DNA of 64,000 bases from Lachnoclostridium sp. An131 (GCF_002160825.1 NZ_NFLI01000001.1:124001-188000), one strand, 5' to 3'; numbered from the stretch's first letter, positions 7,713 through 17,416 are shown. The notes: generated from the letters alone by a model not told the origin. Program-made: numbers and translations.

Positions 7713-8657
7713 ATGTTAAAGACGCCGATTTGTGAGATGCTGGGAATTCAATATCCGGTATTTCAGGGCGGAATGGCATGGATTGCGGACGGCCGTCTCG
7801 TGGCCGCAGTGTCAAATGGCGGAGGCCTTGGCATTGTAGCTGCGGGAAATGCGCCGGCTGACGTGGTAAGGGAAGAGATTCGGACTGCCAAGTCTCTGAC
7901 AGATAAACCCTTCGGCGTCAACATCATGCTGATGAGCCCGTTTGCAGACGAGATCGCAGCGCTTGTATGCGAGGAAAAGGTTGCCGTTGTGACCACAGGA
8001 GCCGGCAATCCTTCTAAATATATGAAGGCCTGGAAGGAGGCGGGGATCCATGTGATTCCGGTAGTGCCTTCTGTAGCCATGGCGAAGCTGATGACGAGAC
8101 TGGGAGCCAGCGCGGTCATCGCCGAGGGCGGTGAGAGCGGCGGCCATGTGGGTGAGCTGACTACGATGGTACTGGTTCCTCTGGTATGTGACGCGACGGA
8201 TCTGCCCGTCATTGCGGCAGGCGGAATTGCGGACGGCCGCGGTGTAGCGGCAGCCTTTATGCTGGGAGCCTGCGGCGTTCAGATGGGAACCCGGTTCTTA
8301 AGCGCTGAGGAATGCTCCATCCACCCGACCTATAAGGACAGAATCCTGCATGCTACGGATCTTTGCACGACTGTGACAGGAAAGCGCCTGGGCCATCCGG
8401 TGCGCAGCCTGCGGACACAGTTTGCGAGAGAATATACAAAGGCAGAGTACGGCGGAATGGCAGACGACGATCTGGAGCAGCTTGGCGTGGGAGCTCTCCG
8501 CAAGGCTGTCAAGGAAGGCGATATGGAAAAGGGATGCTTCCTGGCAGGTCAGGCGGCGGCTTTCGTGAAGAAGGAGCAGCCGGCGGCTGAGATTGTCCGC
8601 GAAGTGATTGAGGAAGCGGAACCGATTCTGAAGGGAGCCTGCAAATGGGTAAAATAG
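7713..8657 (+). CDS. fabK: Enoyl-ACP reductase II (FMN-dependent)
   Basis: Reduces trans-2-enoyl-ACP at the end of each elongation cycle using FMN and NAD(P)H; the Firmicute alternative to FabI. The 314 residues have the TIM-barrel dioxygenase-like fold signature: PICEMLGIQYPVFQGGMAWIA at the start (read in two parts, PICEMLGIQYP and VFQGGMAWIA), GGGLGIVAAGN, GVNIMLMSP, AEGGESGGHVGE, IAAGGIADGRG and GVQMGTRFL. No FabI or FabL is seen in the window, so this should be the route used, which implies natural resistance to triclosan-type FabI inhibitors. The end overlaps the fabD start by 13 bases, indicating translational coupling. Confidence 0.96.
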   Translation: MLKTPICEMLGIQYPVFQGGMAWIADGRLVAAVSNGGGLGIVAAGNAPADVVREEIRTAKSLTDKPFGVNIMLMSPFADEIAALVCEEKVAVVTTGAGNPSKYMKAWKEAGIHVIPVVPSVAMAKLMTRLGASAVIAEGGESGGHVGELTTMVLVPLVCDATDLPVIAAGGIADGRGVAAAFMLGACGVQMGTRFLSAEECSIHPTYKDRILHATDLCTTVTGKRLGHPVRSLRTQFAREYTKAEYGGMADDDLEQLGVGALRKAVKEGDMEKGCFLAGQAAAFVKKEQPAAEIVREVIEEAEPILKGACKWVK

Positions 8658-9574
8658 CGTTTGTATTTTCCGGGCAGGGCGCCCAGCACACCGGCATGGG
8701 ACGGGAGCTCTTTGAAACAGTCCCTGCGTCTGCAGAGATTTTCCGGAGAGCGGATGCCGTCCGGCCGGGAACCTCAGAGCAGTGCTTTAGCGGAAGCGAT
8801 GAGCTTTTAAGCGTGACAAAAAATACGCAGCCCTGCCTGTTTGCCATGGAAATGGCGGCGGCAGCGGCTCTGACGGAAGCCGGGATTCAGGCGGAAATGG
8901 CAGCAGGCTTTTCTCTGGGAGAGCTTGGCGCGCTGGCCTTTGCGGAGACGGCGGATTTTGAGACGATGTTTTCCCTTGTCTGCAGACGGGGAGAGCTGAT
9001 GCAGGAGGCTGCGGAGGCAAATCCGGCTTCCATGGCTGCCGTGGTAAAGCTGACGGCAGACCAGGTGAAGGAGGTCTGCGGCGGCTTTTCTAAGGTTTAT
9101 CCGGTAAACTTTAACTGCCCGGGCCAGGTTTCCGTATCCGGAAAAGCAGAAGAGATGAAGGCCTTTGGCGAGGCGGTAAAGGCGGCAGGCGGACGCATGA
9201 TTCCCCTGAAGGTAAAGGGCGGCTTCCATTCTCCGTTTATGGAGACAGCGGCAGCAGCCTTCCGCGAGGAGCTTTCCAGAACATCCATAAAGGCGCCGGA
9301 GCTTCCCGTGTACGCGAACCGCACGGCGGAGCCCTATCCCGGAGAGGGGCATGAGGCAGAGGTGAGGGAGCTTCTTGGAGAGCAGATTGTATCTCCGGTG
9401 CAGTGGGAGCAGACCATCCGCAATATGATTGCAGCCGGAGCCGATACCTTTGTGGAAATCGGGCCGGGAGAGACCCTCTGCGGTATGATTAAGAGAATTG
9501 ACAAAAATGTGAGAACCTTCGCAGTGGAGGATAGGAAAGGTCTTGAGGCCGTAAAGGCCGGACTGCTGTCCTAG
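8645..9574 (+). CDS. fabD: Malonyl-CoA:ACP transacylase
   Basis: Transfers malonyl groups from CoA to ACP to feed chain extension. The 309 residues contain the N-terminal VFSGQGAQHTGMGREL, the nucleophile elbow GFSLGELGAL (Ser in GxSxGE) and the catalytic His in KGGFHSPFM, with QWEQTIRNM and the closing EIGPGETL element. It overlaps fabK by 13 bases. The 99-base gap to fabG is the largest inside the operon and contains a degenerate end of the local mobile-element family. Confidence 0.96.
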   Translation: MGKIAFVFSGQGAQHTGMGRELFETVPASAEIFRRADAVRPGTSEQCFSGSDELLSVTKNTQPCLFAMEMAAAAALTEAGIQAEMAAGFSLGELGALAFAETADFETMFSLVCRRGELMQEAAEANPASMAAVVKLTADQVKEVCGGFSKVYPVNFNCPGQVSVSGKAEEMKAFGEAVKAAGGRMIPLKVKGGFHSPFMETAAAAFREELSRTSIKAPELPVYANRTAEPYPGEGHEAEVRELLGEQIVSPVQWEQTIRNMIAAGADTFVEIGPGETLCGMIKRIDKNVRTFAVEDRKGLEAVKAGLLS

Positions 9575-9583
9575 AGCGCAGCA

Positions 9584-9638
9584 GACAGGCGGATTTACAA
9601 AGCTGAGGCTGATTGTCCCCTGTGTATGCTGACGATGA
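9584..9638. mobile_element. Degenerate right end of the local TA-type MITE between fabD and fabG
   Basis: The bases from GACAGGCGGATTTACA through GCTGAGGC, ATTG, CCC and TGACG line up with the right end of the two full elements at 61.7 and 63.2 kb at roughly three quarters of positions, judged by eye. There is no left end and no intact terminal repeat, so it looks like an old remnant in the operon gap. Confidence 0.45.
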
Positions 9639-9673
9639 AAATATCGGGACAAAAAAACAATGGAGGTAGCTGT

Positions 9674-10408
9674 ATGTTAAAGGGAAAGATCGCAATCGTG
9701 ACGGGCGGTTCCCGCGGAATCGGCGCCGCAGTCGTGCGGGAGCTGGCTGCGCAGGGAGCAGATGTGGCTGTCATTTATGCGGGAAACCAGGAGCTGGCGG
9801 ATAAGATCTGCCAGGAATGCCGGGACAGATACGGAGTGAGAGCCGGAAGCTACTGCTGCAACGTGGCAGACTTCGAAGCGGCGAAGGAGACAGTCGCCAG
9901 GATTAAAGAAGATTTCGGCAGAGTGGATATCCTGATCAACAATGCGGGAATTACAAGAGATAAGCTGATCCTTATGATGAAGGAAGAGGATTTCGACGCC
10001 GTTCTGAATACGAACCTGAAGGGGGCGTTCAATATGATCCGGCACTGCAGCAGCCTCTTTGTCCGCAATAAGGGCGGAAGAATTGTCAATGTGTCTTCCG
10101 TAGTGGGACTTCACGGGAACGCAGGCCAGTCCAATTACTCTGCGTCCAAGGCAGGCGTCATCGGCCTGACTAAATCTGTGGCGAAGGAGCTTGCGTCGAA
10201 GAACATTCTCTGCAACGCGGTTGCGCCCGGTTTTATTGAGACGGATATGACAAAGGAGCTGTCTGGGGCAGAAAGCGCCTGGATGAGCATGATACCGCTG
10301 GGACGGGCCGGAGCGGCAGAGGAAGTGGCAAAGGCGGTCGTCTTTCTGGCGGACGCAGACTATATCACAGGTGAAGTGCTGCGCGTAGACGGCGGCATGG
10401 GTATGTAA
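9674..10408 (+). CDS. fabG: 3-oxoacyl-ACP reductase
   Basis: NADPH-dependent short-chain dehydrogenase that reduces 3-ketoacyl-ACP. The 244 residues show the cofactor loop VTGGSRGIGAAV, NNAGIT, the catalytic serine region (IVNVSSVVG), YSASKAG with the Tyr/Lys pair, and the C-terminal YITGEVLRVDGGMGM. The ATG at 9674 follows GGAGG at the right distance; an upstream in-frame ATG at 9626 would add residues encoded by the repeat remnant and is rejected. Spacing to fabF is 14 bases. Confidence 0.96.
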   Translation: MLKGKIAIVTGGSRGIGAAVVRELAAQGADVAVIYAGNQELADKICQECRDRYGVRAGSYCCNVADFEAAKETVARIKEDFGRVDILINNAGITRDKLILMMKEEDFDAVLNTNLKGAFNMIRHCSSLFVRNKGGRIVNVSSVVGLHGNAGQSNYSASKAGVIGLTKSVAKELASKNILCNAVAPGFIETDMTKELSGAESAWMSMIPLGRAGAAEEVAKAVVFLADADYITGEVLRVDGGMGM

Positions 10409-10422
10409 GAGGAGTATAAGTT

Positions 10423-11664
10423 ATGAATCAGATAAATCGCAGGGTAGTGGTTACCGGGCTTGGAGCGGTATCTCCGGTGGGAAATGATGTGAAAACAAGC
10501 TGGGATAACCTGATCTCCGGCGTGCACGGAATCGGACCGATTACCCGTTTTGATACGACAGAATATAAGGCAAAGCTGGCGGCTGAGGTACGGGGCTTTG
10601 ACGCCAGACAGTATATGGAAAAGGCAGAGACCTTAAGAAGCGATCTCTATGCCCAGTATGCCCTTGCTTCTGCCTGCCAGGCAGTGGAGGAGAGCGGCAT
10701 TATGGGAACGGTGGATCCGGAGCGCTTCGCCGTTTATTTTGGCTCCGGAATCGGCGGAATCAATACGTTTACCAGAGAGCACAAGAAGCTTCTGGACCGG
10801 GGACCGTCCAGGGTTTCTCCGTACTTTATTCCGATGATGATTGCAAATATGGGAGCGGGCATGATCGCGATCCGCTTCAACTGCCAGGGAGCAGCCCTTC
10901 CGGCTGTGACGGCCTGCGCCTCCGGCTCCAACGCCATCGGTGAGGCTGTCCGTGCCATCCGCCACGGCTATGCGGATGCAGTGATTTCCGGAGGAGCAGA
11001 GGCTTCCATCAATGAGTGCGGCGTGGCGGGTTTTATCAATATGCAGGCCCTTTCCGTATCAGACAATATCGACGCGGCTTCTCTGCCCTTTGATAAGCGG
11101 CGCGCAGGCTTTATCATCGGTGAGGGAGCAGCGGCCCTGGTGCTGGAGGAGTATGAGCATGCAGTAAACCGCGGAGCCAGGATCTATGGAGAGATCAGCG
11201 GCTATGGTTCTACCTGCGACGCTTACCATATCACAGCGCCCCTTCCGGACGCGGCAGGCGGAGCAAGAGCCATGAAGCAGGCTCTGGAGGAGTCCGGCTA
11301 TACGGGTGAAGAGAAGCTTTATATCAATGCCCATGGCACAGGAACGCCGCTGAACGATTCCGGCGAAACCATTGCCATCAAGACGGCGCTGGGAGAGGAA
11401 AAGGCTTATCAGTCTTATGTAAGCTCAACCAAGTCCATGACAGGCCATATGCTGGGCGCAGCCGGCGCCATGGAGGCGATCGTCTGCCTGAAGGTTCTGG
11501 AGACAGGCATCATTCCGCCGACTCTGAACCTGCTGGAAGCAGATCCGGCCTGTGATCTGAATTATGTGCCGAACCAGGCGGTAAAGGCTGATATTGATCT
11601 GTGTCTTTCCAATTCTCTGGGTTTTGGCGGACACAATGCATGTCTTGCGTTTAGAAAGGTGTAA
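10423..11664 (+). CDS. fabF: 3-oxoacyl-ACP synthase II
   Basis: Condensing enzyme that extends acyl-ACP with malonyl-ACP. The 413 residues carry the Cys-His-His triad: VTACASGSNAIGEA (Cys), NAHGTGTPLND (His) and STKSMTGHMLGAAGA (Lys/His), plus the N-terminal RRVVVTGLGAVSPVG and the closing NSLGFGGHNA. It is followed after 5 bases by accB. It is the only condensing enzyme in the window; the initiation enzyme FabH must be encoded elsewhere if it is used. Confidence 0.97.
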   Translation: MNQINRRVVVTGLGAVSPVGNDVKTSWDNLISGVHGIGPITRFDTTEYKAKLAAEVRGFDARQYMEKAETLRSDLYAQYALASACQAVEESGIMGTVDPERFAVYFGSGIGGINTFTREHKKLLDRGPSRVSPYFIPMMIANMGAGMIAIRFNCQGAALPAVTACASGSNAIGEAVRAIRHGYADAVISGGAEASINECGVAGFINMQALSVSDNIDAASLPFDKRRAGFIIGEGAAALVLEEYEHAVNRGARIYGEISGYGSTCDAYHITAPLPDAAGGARAMKQALEESGYTGEEKLYINAHGTGTPLNDSGETIAIKTALGEEKAYQSYVSSTKSMTGHMLGAAGAMEAIVCLKVLETGIIPPTLNLLEADPACDLNYVPNQAVKADIDLCLSNSLGFGGHNACLAFRKV

Positions 11665-11669
11665 GAGCT

Positions 11670-12185
11670 ATGAATGAAGCTGAGATCAGAAAGTATGCGT
11701 CCCTGATGAGGGAGCTGGATCTGACGGGGATCGAGATTGATGAGAGAAACGGAGTCATCCGTCTGGAGAGAGAAAAAGGGTCTGCGGAGAGCGGATCCTT
11801 CCTCTCCGGCGCGGGAGCTGTTTCGGAAAGCGGAATGGCTTTCGGAGCGCCGGCGGCTGCAGGCTCCATGGCGGCGCCGGAGACCGTAGGCCCGGCGGTA
11901 TCTGCTGCCGCGGCCGGGGAGCATCCGGGCATGGGAATTCTGGACAGCGTGAAGTCCCCCACGGTGGGCGTCTTTTACGCCGCTCCGGCCGAGAATGCAG
12001 ATCCCTTTGTAAAGGTGGGAGACGTGGTGCATAAAGGAAGCGTGCTCTGCATCATTGAGGCCATGAAGCTGATGAACGAGGTGCTGGCTGAGAAGGACGG
12101 CGTGATTGAGGAAATCTGCGCCCGGAACGGCCAGCTTGTGGAATACGGAACAGAGCTTTTCCGGATAAAGGAGCTGAGCGCATGA
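11670..12185 (+). CDS. accB: Acetyl-CoA carboxylase biotin carboxyl carrier protein
   Basis: Carries biotin between the carboxylase and transferase halves of acetyl-CoA carboxylase. The 171 residues have an N-terminal helix (NEAEIRKYASLMRELDLTGIE, read in parts NEAEIRKYASLM and RELDLTGIE), an Ala/Gly/Pro-rich linker (about residues 50-90) and a biotinyl domain with VKSPTVGVFY and IEAMKLMNEV, where K133 is the biotin site. The last codon overlaps the start of fabZ by 4 bases (ATGA), so the two are translationally coupled. Confidence 0.96.
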   Translation: MNEAEIRKYASLMRELDLTGIEIDERNGVIRLEREKGSAESGSFLSGAGAVSESGMAFGAPAAAGSMAAPETVGPAVSAAAAGEHPGMGILDSVKSPTVGVFYAAPAENADPFVKVGDVVHKGSVLCIIEAMKLMNEVLAEKDGVIEEICARNGQLVEYGTELFRIKELSA

Positions 12186-12622
12186 ACAGAGAAGAGATAA
12201 AGACGATTCTGCCACACAGAGACGCCATGCTGCTTCTGGACGAGGTGGTTCAGGCGGAAGATACCGCCGTGGGAACGCTCCATATCAGGGGAGACGAGTG
12301 GTTCCTTCAGGGGCATTTTCCGGGAAATTCGGTAGTGCCGGGCGTGATTCTCTGTGAGATTCTGGCCCAGTCCTCCTGCATCCTTCTGAAGGGTGAGATG
12401 ACAGAAGGAAAGCTTCCGTTCTATACCGGAATGAATCAGGTAAGATTTCGTTCTCCCGTGAAGCCGGGAGATACGTTTACGACGCGCTGCCGCATCAAGA
12501 GGTCCAAAGGCCCCTTCTATTTCGCGGAGGGCAGCGGATACGTAGACGGAAAGCTCTGTGTTCAGGGCGAATTCTCCTTTGCGATTATCGACCAGGAGAA
12601 GGAACAGAATAAGAGCGTTTGA
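12182..12622 (+). CDS. fabZ: 3-hydroxyacyl-ACP dehydratase
   Basis: Hotdog-fold dehydratase that converts 3-hydroxyacyl-ACP to trans-2-enoyl-ACP. The 146 residues contain ILPHRDAMLLLDEV, the catalytic His in FLQGHFPGNSVVPGV and the catalytic Glu in ILCEILAQ. It overlaps accB by 4 bases and lies 15 bases before accC, the usual Clostridia order in which fabZ is placed among the carboxylase genes. Confidence 0.95.
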   Translation: MNREEIKTILPHRDAMLLLDEVVQAEDTAVGTLHIRGDEWFLQGHFPGNSVVPGVILCEILAQSSCILLKGEMTEGKLPFYTGMNQVRFRSPVKPGDTFTTRCRIKRSKGPFYFAEGSGYVDGKLCVQGEFSFAIIDQEKEQNKSV

Positions 12623-12637
12623 GAGGAGTCACCCGGA

Positions 12638-13945
12638 ATGTTTACAAAGATATTAATTGCCAACAGAGGCGAGATTGCCGTCCGGATTATCCGGGCCTGC
12701 AAGGAGATGGGAGCAGCGTCGGTGGCGGTCTATTCCGAGGCCGACCGGGAGACCCTTCATACGGCCCTTGCGGATGAAAGCATCTGTATCGGCCCGGCTT
12801 CTGCGTCGGACAGTTACCTGAACGCGGAACGGATCATCAGCGCGGCTCTGGCGACAGGGGCGGCAGCCATTCATCCGGGCTATGGATTTCTGTCAGAAAA
12901 CAGGGATTTCGCAGAGCTGTGTGAGAAGAACGGCATTGCTTTTATCGGCCCTTCCGCAGCGACCATGAAGAGCTTAAGCGACAAGGCGGAGAGCAAGAAG
13001 CTGATGAAGGAGGCCGGGCTGCCGGTGATTCCGGGAACGGAAGCATTAAGCGGCGTGGAAGAGGCCCTGAAGGAAGCCGAAGATATCGGCTATCCGGTGA
13101 TGCTGAAGGCCCGCTCCGGAGGAGGTGGAAGAGGCATCCGCGTCATTCATGACAGGGAAGAGCTTCAGAAGGCCTACGCCACGGCGGAAGCCGAGAGCAA
13201 GGCGGCCTTTGGAGACGGCGCCCTGTATCTGGAGAAATATATCTATCCGGCCCGTCATATTGAGGTGCAGATTCTGGCGGACGAATCCGGCCAGGTGCTC
13301 TGCCTGGGCGAACGTGACTGCTCTGTGCAGAGACGCCACCAGAAGCTCATTGAGGAGTCTCCGTCTCCGGCGGTAAGCGACGCCCAGAGAGAGGGGCTGA
13401 TTGCCCTGGTGCGGGAGGCTGTGCCGAAGATCGGGTATGTGGGAGCGGGAACGCTGGAGTTTCTGCTGGATCCCCAGGGAAATTTCTGGTTCATGGAAAT
13501 GAATCTCCGCCTTCAGGTGGAGCATGGCGTCACCGAGATGCTCACCGGCGTGGATCTGGTAAAATGGCAGATCCGGACGGCGGCCGGGATTGCCCTGAAG
13601 CAGAAGCAGGAGGAAATCTCCATGACAGGCTCCTGCATCGAGTGCCGCATCAACGCCCGGTCGACAGGAAAAATCACAGCGCTTCACATTCCGGGCGGAC
13701 CCTTCGTGCGTTTTGACACGTACCTGGTCCAGGGAGTGGAAATCACGCCCTTTTACGATTCTCTTCTGGGAAAACTGATTGTCTATGCGGGTACCCGTGA
13801 GGAGGCAGTGCGGAAGATGAAAGCGGCTCTCTGCGAACTGGTGATTGAGGGAGTGGAGACGAATCTGGAGGAACAGCTGGCCCTTGTGGGCGAGGCAGAA
13901 TTCTCCGATGGAACCTATGATTTACGCTTTATGGAAAGCAGGTGA
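12638..13945 (+). CDS. accC: Acetyl-CoA carboxylase, biotin carboxylase subunit
   Basis: ATP-grasp enzyme that carboxylates the biotin of AccB with bicarbonate. The 435 residues include the N-terminal ILIANRGEIAVRIIRAC, IHPGYGFLSEN, the glycine-rich ATP loop KARSGGGGRGIR, HIEVQILAD, ERDCSVQRRHQKLIEESPSP (20 residues) and FMEMNLRLQVEHGVTE. The family usually reads EMNTRLQVEH, so there is a Thr to Leu change in a well-conserved loop, noted separately. It ends 8 bases before the preferred accD start. Confidence 0.95.
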   Translation: MFTKILIANRGEIAVRIIRACKEMGAASVAVYSEADRETLHTALADESICIGPASASDSYLNAERIISAALATGAAAIHPGYGFLSENRDFAELCEKNGIAFIGPSAATMKSLSDKAESKKLMKEAGLPVIPGTEALSGVEEALKEAEDIGYPVMLKARSGGGGRGIRVIHDREELQKAYATAEAESKAAFGDGALYLEKYIYPARHIEVQILADESGQVLCLGERDCSVQRRHQKLIEESPSPAVSDAQREGLIALVREAVPKIGYVGAGTLEFLLDPQGNFWFMEMNLRLQVEHGVTEMLTGVDLVKWQIRTAAGIALKQKQEEISMTGSCIECRINARSTGKITALHIPGGPFVRFDTYLVQGVEITPFYDSLLGKLIVYAGTREEAVRKMKAALCELVIEGVETNLEEQLALVGEAEFSDGTYDLRFMESR

Positions 13946-13953
13946 GTCTTATT

Positions 13954-14811
13954 ATGCCTATCTTGAATTTCAGACGGCGTCCTCAGAATGAGCTGGAGAG
14001 GGGAGGACGCTCCAGAGCGCGGGCCGATCAGACGGATCCGGAAATTTCCTGTCCGAACTGTCACAGGTCCTGGCCTGTCAGCAGCGTATGGGCCAACTAT
14101 AATACCTGCCCCGGCTGCGGCTGGCATTACCGGACAGGAGCCAGGCAGAGAATCAGCTTTACGGCGGATGAGGACTCCTTTGAGGAGATGTTCTCGGATA
14201 TTGTGTCCACCGATCCGTTGAAATTCCCGGGGTACACGAAGAAGCTGTCGGTGGTGCGGGCCGCCAGCAATGAAAAGGAAGCGGTTGTCTGTGGTACAGC
14301 CTCCATAGGAGGACAGAAATGTGCTCTTTTTGTGATGGAACCCCAGTTTATGATGGGAAGCATGGGCGCTGCCGTGGGCGAGCGGATTGTGCGGCTTTTT
14401 GAGTACGCTGCAGAGCAGGAGCTCCCGGTGGTAGGCTTTACCGTATCCGGAGGAGCCCGGATGCAGGAGGGACTCTTTTCGCTGATGCAGATGGCGAAGA
14501 CCAGCGGAGCGGTTTTGAAGCACAGTGAAAAAGGTCTGTTTTATCTGCCCGTGATTACAGGTCCCACCACAGGAGGCGTGACGGCCAGCTTTGCCATGGA
14601 GGGAGACATTATTCTGGCAGAGCCGGGAGCTACGATTGGATTTGCAGGCGCGAGAGTCGTGGAGCAGACAACGCGGAAACCCCTTCCGAAGGGCTTCCAG
14701 ACTGCGGAATCCATGCTGGAGCACGGGTTTGTAGACGCCATAGTGCCCAGAAACAGGCAGCGCAAGGTGATTGCCCAGCTTTTGAGGCTCCATACAGGAG
14801 GCGTGAAATGA
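13954..14811 (+). CDS. accD: Acetyl-CoA carboxylase, carboxyltransferase beta subunit
   Basis: Half of the carboxyltransferase that moves CO2 from biotin to acetyl-CoA. The 285 residues begin with a four-cysteine zinc ribbon ([10 protein letters not shown] and [10 protein letters not shown]), then the crotonase-like core with [48 protein letters not shown] and [15 protein letters not shown]. The start is put at ATG 13954 because AGGTGAG lies 7 bases upstream; the GTG at 13942 inside the accC end is less likely. The end overlaps accA by 4 bases. Confidence 0.95.
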   Translation: MPILNFRRRPQNELERGGRSRARADQTDPEISCPNCHRSWPVSSVWANYNTCPGCGWHYRTGARQRISFTADEDSFEEMFSDIVSTDPLKFPGYTKKLSVVRAASNEKEAVVCGTASIGGQKCALFVMEPQFMMGSMGAAVGERIVRLFEYAAEQELPVVGFTVSGGARMQEGLFSLMQMAKTSGAVLKHSEKGLFYLPVITGPTTGGVTASFAMEGDIILAEPGATIGFAGARVVEQTTRKPLPKGFQTAESMLEHGFVDAIVPRNRQRKVIAQLLRLHTGGVK

Positions 14812-15590
14812 ACAAGACAGCCTATGACAGTGTAAAGCTTGCCCGGGGCAACGGCCGTCCCACAGGGCTTGACTATATCAAAGAGATTTTCACGGAATTT
14901 TTTGAACTGCACGGGGACCGGCGCTTTGCGGATGATCCGGCTGTGGTCGGAGGCGTAGCCCGTCTTTCGGGCCGCCCGGTGACAGTCATCGCTATCGAGA
15001 AGGGCCATACCGCGAAAGAGCGGGCGGCGCGTTTCTTTGGGGCGCCGGGGCCGGAGGGCTACCGGAAGGCTCTGCGCCTGATGAAGCAGGCAGAAAAGTT
15101 CAACCGCCCGGTAATTTGCTTTGTAGACACCTCGGGAGCCTACTGCGGTGTGGGAGCGGAAGAGCGGGGACAGGGCCAGGCTATCGCGGAGAACCTGATG
15201 ACCATGATGGGCCTTTCTGTTCCGGTGATTTCCATTCTGATCGGAGAAGGCGGAAGCGGCGGAGCGCTGGCTCTGGCCGTGGCGGACCGTGTGTGGATGC
15301 TGGAAAATGCCATCTATTCTGTAATTTCCCCGGAGGGCTGCGCAAGCATACTCTGGAAGGATGCAGCAAAAGCAGGGGAGGCGGCGGCCTGCCTGAAGCT
15401 GACGGCCCAGGATGCAAAGGAATTTGGATTTGTGGAAGAGGTTATTTCAGAGGAACAGCTTGGACAGCCAGGCTTTTATGCAGAGCTTCGCCGGAAGCTG
15501 GAAGGGGAGCTGAAAGCGTTGTCCGGAACACCTGACTTGAAAGAACAGCGCTATGAGAGATTCCGGGCTTTTGGAAGGAGCAGCTTATGA
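14808..15590 (+). CDS. accA: Acetyl-CoA carboxylase, carboxyltransferase alpha subunit
   Basis: Partner of AccD in the carboxyltransferase. The 260 residues show the short Firmicute form: [32 protein letters not shown], the glycine-rich [20 protein letters not shown] (20 residues), [20 protein letters not shown] and [16 protein letters not shown]. It overlaps both neighbours by 4 bases (accD before, the ligase after), so all three should be made in step. Confidence 0.95.
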   Translation: MNKTAYDSVKLARGNGRPTGLDYIKEIFTEFFELHGDRRFADDPAVVGGVARLSGRPVTVIAIEKGHTAKERAARFFGAPGPEGYRKALRLMKQAEKFNRPVICFVDTSGAYCGVGAEERGQGQAIAENLMTMMGLSVPVISILIGEGGSGGALALAVADRVWMLENAIYSVISPEGCASILWKDAAKAGEAAACLKLTAQDAKEFGFVEEVISEEQLGQPGFYAELRRKLEGELKALSGTPDLKEQRYERFRAFGRSSL

Positions 15591-17236
15591 GTATCATTCA
15601 GAATTTTTTTGACGAAACAGTAGATCAGAACGGACGCCTGACAGACATTCAGGCACACTGGCCGGATAATTTCAATTTCGGCTATGATGTGGTAGATGCG
15701 ATTGCCCAGGAGACGCCGGATAAGCGCGCCCTGGTATGGTGCAACACGGAGAATGAGGAGCATATTTTCACCTTCGGAGACATCCGGGAGCAGAGCAATC
15801 GGGCGGCCAACGCGCTTCTGGAAGCTGGAATCAAAAAGGGCGACCGGGTCATGCTGGCACTGAAGCGCCACTATGAATACTGGTTTATTTCCATAGCGCT
15901 TCACAAGATTGGAGCCGTAATGATTCCGGTGACCCATATGCTGACGACGGAGGATTTTATCTACCGGATTCGCAGCGCAAAGGCAAGCGCCGTGATCTGC
16001 ACGCCCATGGACGAGGTGCCGGAAAAGGTAAAAGCGGCTGTGGAAGAATTAAACGCTGCCTGCCGGCTGTGGACAGTAAAAGAGACGGTGGACGGATTTG
16101 AGAATTTCACAGAAGCGTGCGCTCAGGCGTCGTCGGAACTGGAGCGTCAGGAGACAAGGGCCACGGACCATATGGTGATGTATTTCACCTCCGGAACCTC
16201 CGGATATCCCAAGGGAGTCATTCATGACTTCACCTACCCTCTGGCCCACTATGTGACTGCAAGGTACTGGCAGCAGGCGGAAGACGGCGGACTTCATTTT
16301 ACGATTTCCGAGACCGGCTGGGCAAAGGCCTCCTGGGGTAAGCTCTATGGACAGTGGCTTGTGGGCGCTGCGGTTATGGTATATGATTTTGATAATTTTG
16401 AGCCGAAGCAGCTGGCTGCCGTGATCAACCGGTATGGCGTGACCTCTTTCTGCGCTCCGCCTACGGTTTACCGTTATCTGACAAGAAAAGACGCGCCTGC
16501 CGTGCCTTCGGTGAAGCATGCCGTCACTGCGGGCGAATATCTCAGCGAGGAAGTGTTTGAGCGCTTTCAGAAGCAGTCCGGACTGACGCTCTGCGAAGGC
16601 TACGGACAGACAGAGACGACGCTGCTCCTGGCTAATTTCAGGGGAATGGCCTCCAAAGACGGCTCCCTGGGACAGCCGTCGCCCATGTACCAGATTGAGC
16701 TGCTGGGCAGGGACGGAAAGCCTGTTCCGGACGGAGAGCTCGGAGAGGTGTGCGTCATCCCCAAGGACGGAAAACGGCCTCTGGGCATCTTCTGTGCTTA
16801 CCTTGACAACGAGGAAAAATATCAGGAGGTCTGGAGAGGCGGCGTATATCACACCGGTGATGCGGTCTGGCGTGATGAGGACGGCTATTACTGGTTCCAC
16901 GGACGTTTTGACGATATCATCAAAAGCGGCGGCTTCCGCATCGGACCCTATGAGGTGGAGAATGTGCTGATGAAGCATCCGGCCGTGGCTGAGTGCAGCG
17001 TCATCGGTGTGCCCGACAAGCTCCGCGGCCAGGCCATTAAGGCGATTATTGTGCCTGCCCCCGGCTATACGCCGTCCAGGCAGCTGGATAAGGAAATCCG
17101 GGAGTTCTGCAACTCGGAGCTGGCAGAGTACAAGTGGGTGCGGCTCATTGAATTCGTGGAGGAGATGCCAAAAACCATTAGCGGCAAGATCCGGAAAGCG
17201 AAGCTTCGCGAAGACAGCGCCAGAGCAGCAGGTTGA
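15587..17236 (+). CDS. Acyl-CoA synthetase (AMP-forming, medium-chain type)
   Basis: Adenylate-forming enzyme expected to activate a carboxylic acid with ATP and CoA. The 549 residues have the phosphate loop [28 protein letters not shown] (A5), [20 protein letters not shown] (A7, 20 residues), [18 protein letters not shown] (A8) and the catalytic lysine region [11 protein letters not shown] (A10). Layout resembles the medium-chain acyl-CoA synthetase group; the substrate cannot be read from sequence. Start overlaps accA by 4 bases, so it is part of the fatty-acid operon. With the acyl-ACP thioesterase just downstream it could re-activate released fatty acids. A terminator follows its stop codon. 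Confidence 0.88.
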   Translation: MSIIQNFFDETVDQNGRLTDIQAHWPDNFNFGYDVVDAIAQETPDKRALVWCNTENEEHIFTFGDIREQSNRAANALLEAGIKKGDRVMLALKRHYEYWFISIALHKIGAVMIPVTHMLTTEDFIYRIRSAKASAVICTPMDEVPEKVKAAVEELNAACRLWTVKETVDGFENFTEACAQASSELERQETRATDHMVMYFTSGTSGYPKGVIHDFTYPLAHYVTARYWQQAEDGGLHFTISETGWAKASWGKLYGQWLVGAAVMVYDFDNFEPKQLAAVINRYGVTSFCAPPTVYRYLTRKDAPAVPSVKHAVTAGEYLSEEVFERFQKQSGLTLCEGYGQTETTLLLANFRGMASKDGSLGQPSPMYQIELLGRDGKPVPDGELGEVCVIPKDGKRPLGIFCAYLDNEEKYQEVWRGGVYHTGDAVWRDEDGYYWFHGRFDDIIKSGGFRIGPYEVENVLMKHPAVAECSVIGVPDKLRGQAIKAIIVPAPGYTPSRQLDKEIREFCNSELAEYKWVRLIEFVEEMPKTISGKIRKAKLREDSARAAG

Positions 17237-17261
17237 AGAGACGGGAAAAGGATGTTATAAT

Positions 17262-17307
17262 AAAACTGCTTCCTGCCGCTGTCTGTGCGGATCGGGAGCA
17301 GTTTTTT
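17262..17307 (+). terminator. Terminator after the acyl-CoA synthetase gene
   Basis: AAAACTGCTTCC pairs with GGGAGCAGTTTT (one G-T pair), with an inner CCGC/GCGG helix, and is followed by a T6 run. It should end most fatty-acid operon transcripts before the MarR gene. Confidence 0.75.
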
Positions 17308-17344
17308 ACAGGGCTGAGGTGTATTGCCCCTTGCATACCGACGC
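17306..17344. mobile_element. Right-end fragment of the local TA-type MITE
   Basis: TTACAGGGCTGAGG, then GTATTGCCCCTTG, then ACCGACGC followed by TA (17345-17346) is nearly identical to the right ends of the full elements at 61674-61832 and 63152-63425. No left end is found; the fragment starts inside the T run of the preceding terminator. Confidence 0.75.
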
Positions 17345-17416
17345 TATGAAGGGTTCTGCGGCTCCGGACAGAATGGAAAGGACCGCTTTGTGAAAACAGG
17401 AAGGTGCATTTGCAGT

